A DNA stretch of 32,349 nt from Mesotaenium endlicherianum (lineage: Eukaryota; Streptophyta; Zygnematophyceae; Zygnematales; Mesotaeniaceae). Made by a program: the position numbers and the translations under genes. Below the pieces are notes generated by a model. It saw nothing but the letters and a program-made list of their open reading frames with translations, was not told the origin of the DNA and made no database searches. The stretch is from the NCBI GenBank assembly GCA_009602735.1, contig WELA01005988.1, forward strand, positions 23,743-56,091, in the 5' to 3' direction. Below are positions 31,801-32,349 of the stretch, piece by piece; position 1 is the stretch's first letter; each line of letters opens with the position of its first letter.

Positions 31801-32349
31801 TGCACGTCTTAGTGCGAGAGAGCAAGCAGGTGGAGGCGCACAAGCTCGCCTGCTTGAGGTTTCCCTCGACGCTTCTGCCAAGAGAAGGAGCCATGTCTTT
31901 AGGGAAAACGAAGCGGCAGCCCCATAACTGAACCCCGGCATAGGCCTTGCAGGATGTGGGCACAGGCAGGGAGGGCGCGAGGGAGAACGGGAGGGGGCAG
32001 GCGCGACAGGAGGAAGATGAGAGAGATGGGAGAGATGAGAGAAGGCGGCGACAGCGGCGTGGTCGAGCGGCGCACACCTGCTTGAGGACTTGGAGGGTGG
32101 GGTGGTGGCGGTCGTGGGGCACGCTGCCGGTCACGAGCACGACGGGGATCGTCTGCGTGATCGGCAGCGTGGCCCAGCCCGCGGGGTCGTCCGGCACTTC
32201 CACAGGAGGCCCCGTTCGCACCGGCAGATCCGGCAGTGCCTTGCCTGTTCTCAGACGACGACACACGCGCACGCAGCATGCGGGCTGTCAGGGGGGCCTG
32301 AGCATCCTGTGTGAACCCGGGGCGAGGAGGGAGGAGGAGGGGGGGGGGG
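26728..32349 (-). CDS. Multi-exon glycosyltransferase-like gene, 5' end outside window
   Basis: Six exons fit together by splice sites and phase: 32244-32078, 31188-31075, 30310-30067, 29131-28918, 27189-26922 and, less surely, 26763-26728. The protein runs through PVVLVTGSVPHDRHH, LNDEVYIIGPSPN, RWWLLKDFMERHNLSRVLYL, LWTYEALCDFLKFY, YGDMTLLAWYTYSDCW, DHGLCVFDNNFS and FLAVHFQ. I recall similar blocks in putative glycosyltransferases of algae and bacteria; the family name is not certain. Where related proteins have an acidic DxD-like cluster before LLY, this one reads GSEVMLY. Seven N-X-S/T sequons (NQS, NET, NLS, NIT, NAS, NST, NFS) suggest passage through the secretory pathway. The start codon and any signal anchor lie beyond the right edge. 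The 1.7-kb intron 28917-27190 could hide further exons. Confidence 0.65.
26861..26915. repeat. (CG)n(CA)n microsatellite in last intron
   Basis: A CG run (26861-26874) passes into a CA run broken once by CCC. On the transcribed minus strand it is a TG/CG run starting about 7 bp after the donor of the preceding exon. Alternating purine-pyrimidine DNA of this kind can form Z-DNA. Confidence 0.95.
26922..27189 (-). CDS. Glycosyltransferase-like gene, exon ending FLAVHFQ
   Basis: Acceptor TGCAG/G supplies the one base needed to complete the previous codon, and 89 codons follow to the donor CAG/GTGCGC. CVFDNNFSILSP and IQFLAVHFQ are the recognisable blocks. An alternative acceptor at GCCAG, 15 bases downstream, keeps the same phase. 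Confidence 0.68.
28310..28440. repeat. (CA)n-rich microsatellite
   Basis: The densest CA run is about 28353-28389, with interrupted CA/CG dinucleotides on both sides. It lies in the largest intron of the minus-strand gene, where it reads as TG repeats. Confidence 0.95.
28796..28864. repeat. (TA)n(GA)n microsatellite
   Basis: TA repeats (about 28796-28811) pass directly into about 26 GA units. On the transcribed strand this is a TC tract beginning about 54 bp after the exon donor at 28918. A long homopurine/homopyrimidine tract can form triplex DNA. Confidence 0.95.
28918..29131 (-). CDS. Glycosyltransferase-like gene, exon LWTYEALCDF to EDRIGI
   Basis: It opens after a strong acceptor, TTTTTTGCAG, in the phase left by the previous exon, and ends at CAC/GTAAGG with two bases of a codon. 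YGDMTLLAWYTYSDCW resembles the DMTLL block of the same family. Confidence 0.75.
30067..30310 (-). CDS. Glycosyltransferase-like gene, exon MKVGPARQ to SGHV
   Basis: The exon begins after GGGCAG and ends one base into a codon at a consensus donor, G/GTGAGT. It carries WWLLKDFMERHNLSRVLYL, the most family-like block, and the sequons NLS, NIT and NAS. Confidence 0.75.
31075..31188 (-). CDS. Glycosyltransferase-like gene, exon LNDEVYIIGP to LWFH
   Basis: Exactly 38 codons, phase 0 at both ends, with acceptor GAAAG and donor CAT/GTAAGC. Two sequons (NQS, NET) are present. The phase agrees with both neighbouring exons. Confidence 0.72.
31213..31262. repeat. (CA)n-rich microsatellite
   Basis: CA and CGCA units lie just upstream, in transcription sense, of the acceptor of the exon at 31188, where they read as TG repeats. 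Confidence 0.9.
32078..32244 (-). CDS. Glycosyltransferase-like gene, first visible exon
   Basis: The frame reads ALPDLPVRTGPP, then TLPITQTIPVVLVTGS, and ends TLQVLKQ at donor CAG/GTGTGC, phase 0. The acceptor ACAG at 32245-32248 is plausible but has a poor pyrimidine tract, so the exon start is less certain than its end. Confidence 0.6.

Noticed and set aside
1..32349. A defence system, biosynthetic cluster or other novel multi-gene system
   Set aside because: The coding content is two retrotransposons, one transcription factor, one split enzyme-like gene and transposon remnants. No set of neighbouring genes suggests a joint pathway.

Overview
The window looks nuclear and eukaryotic, most likely from the green lineage and probably an alga. 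It carries Ty3/gypsy elements primed by initiator-tRNA-Met-like sites, an intron-less plant-type AP2/ERF regulator, and a split gene whose introns are full of (TG)n. A streptophyte alga is my preferred guess, but the sequence alone does not fix the species. There is no bacterial operon, CRISPR array, rRNA or tRNA that I can see. Composition changes along the window: the left two thirds is moderate or AT-rich and dominated by repeats, while the AP2 gene and the last 5.5 kb are GC-rich. Single Ns stand at 28196 and 30568.

Positions 1-14035 are nested mobile DNA. Element A (1-5972, minus strand, cut by the window edge) is a Ty3/gypsy retrotransposon with LTR, primer-binding site, gag and pol. 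Its pol has an in-frame TAG in the integrase zinc finger and is also split by a solo LTR of the same family (164-885, flanked by CCCAT duplications). A Mutator-like non-autonomous DNA element follows (6082-6966), with about 240-bp inverted ends and a 9-bp target duplication. Element B (7504-14006, plus strand) is a nearly intact chromovirus: gag, then protease, reverse transcriptase, RNase H, integrase and chromodomain, with LTR overlaps differing at 1 of 326 positions. Its 5' LTR lacks the first 177 bp, yet a 29-bp direct duplication flanks it. Both elements keep gag and pol in separate frames, joined by a -1 slippery heptamer with a hairpin just downstream that holds the gag stop codon.

Positions 14036-16662 hold diverged GC-rich direct repeats and then no recognised feature. 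An intron-less AP2/ERF transcription factor of 833 residues occupies 16663-19164 (minus). Positions 19165-26727 are mostly non-coding. They contain a decayed tyrosine recombinase (22240-22592, minus) and two diverged fragments of the element A LTR in opposite orientations (22720-23154 and 23971-24566).

The right end (26728 to beyond 32349, minus) is a multi-exon gene reconstructed here from splice sites and phase. It encodes a probable secretory-pathway protein with seven N-glycosylation sequons, resembling a glycosyltransferase-like family. Its introns hold long TG, CG, TA and TC tracts close to the splice sites.
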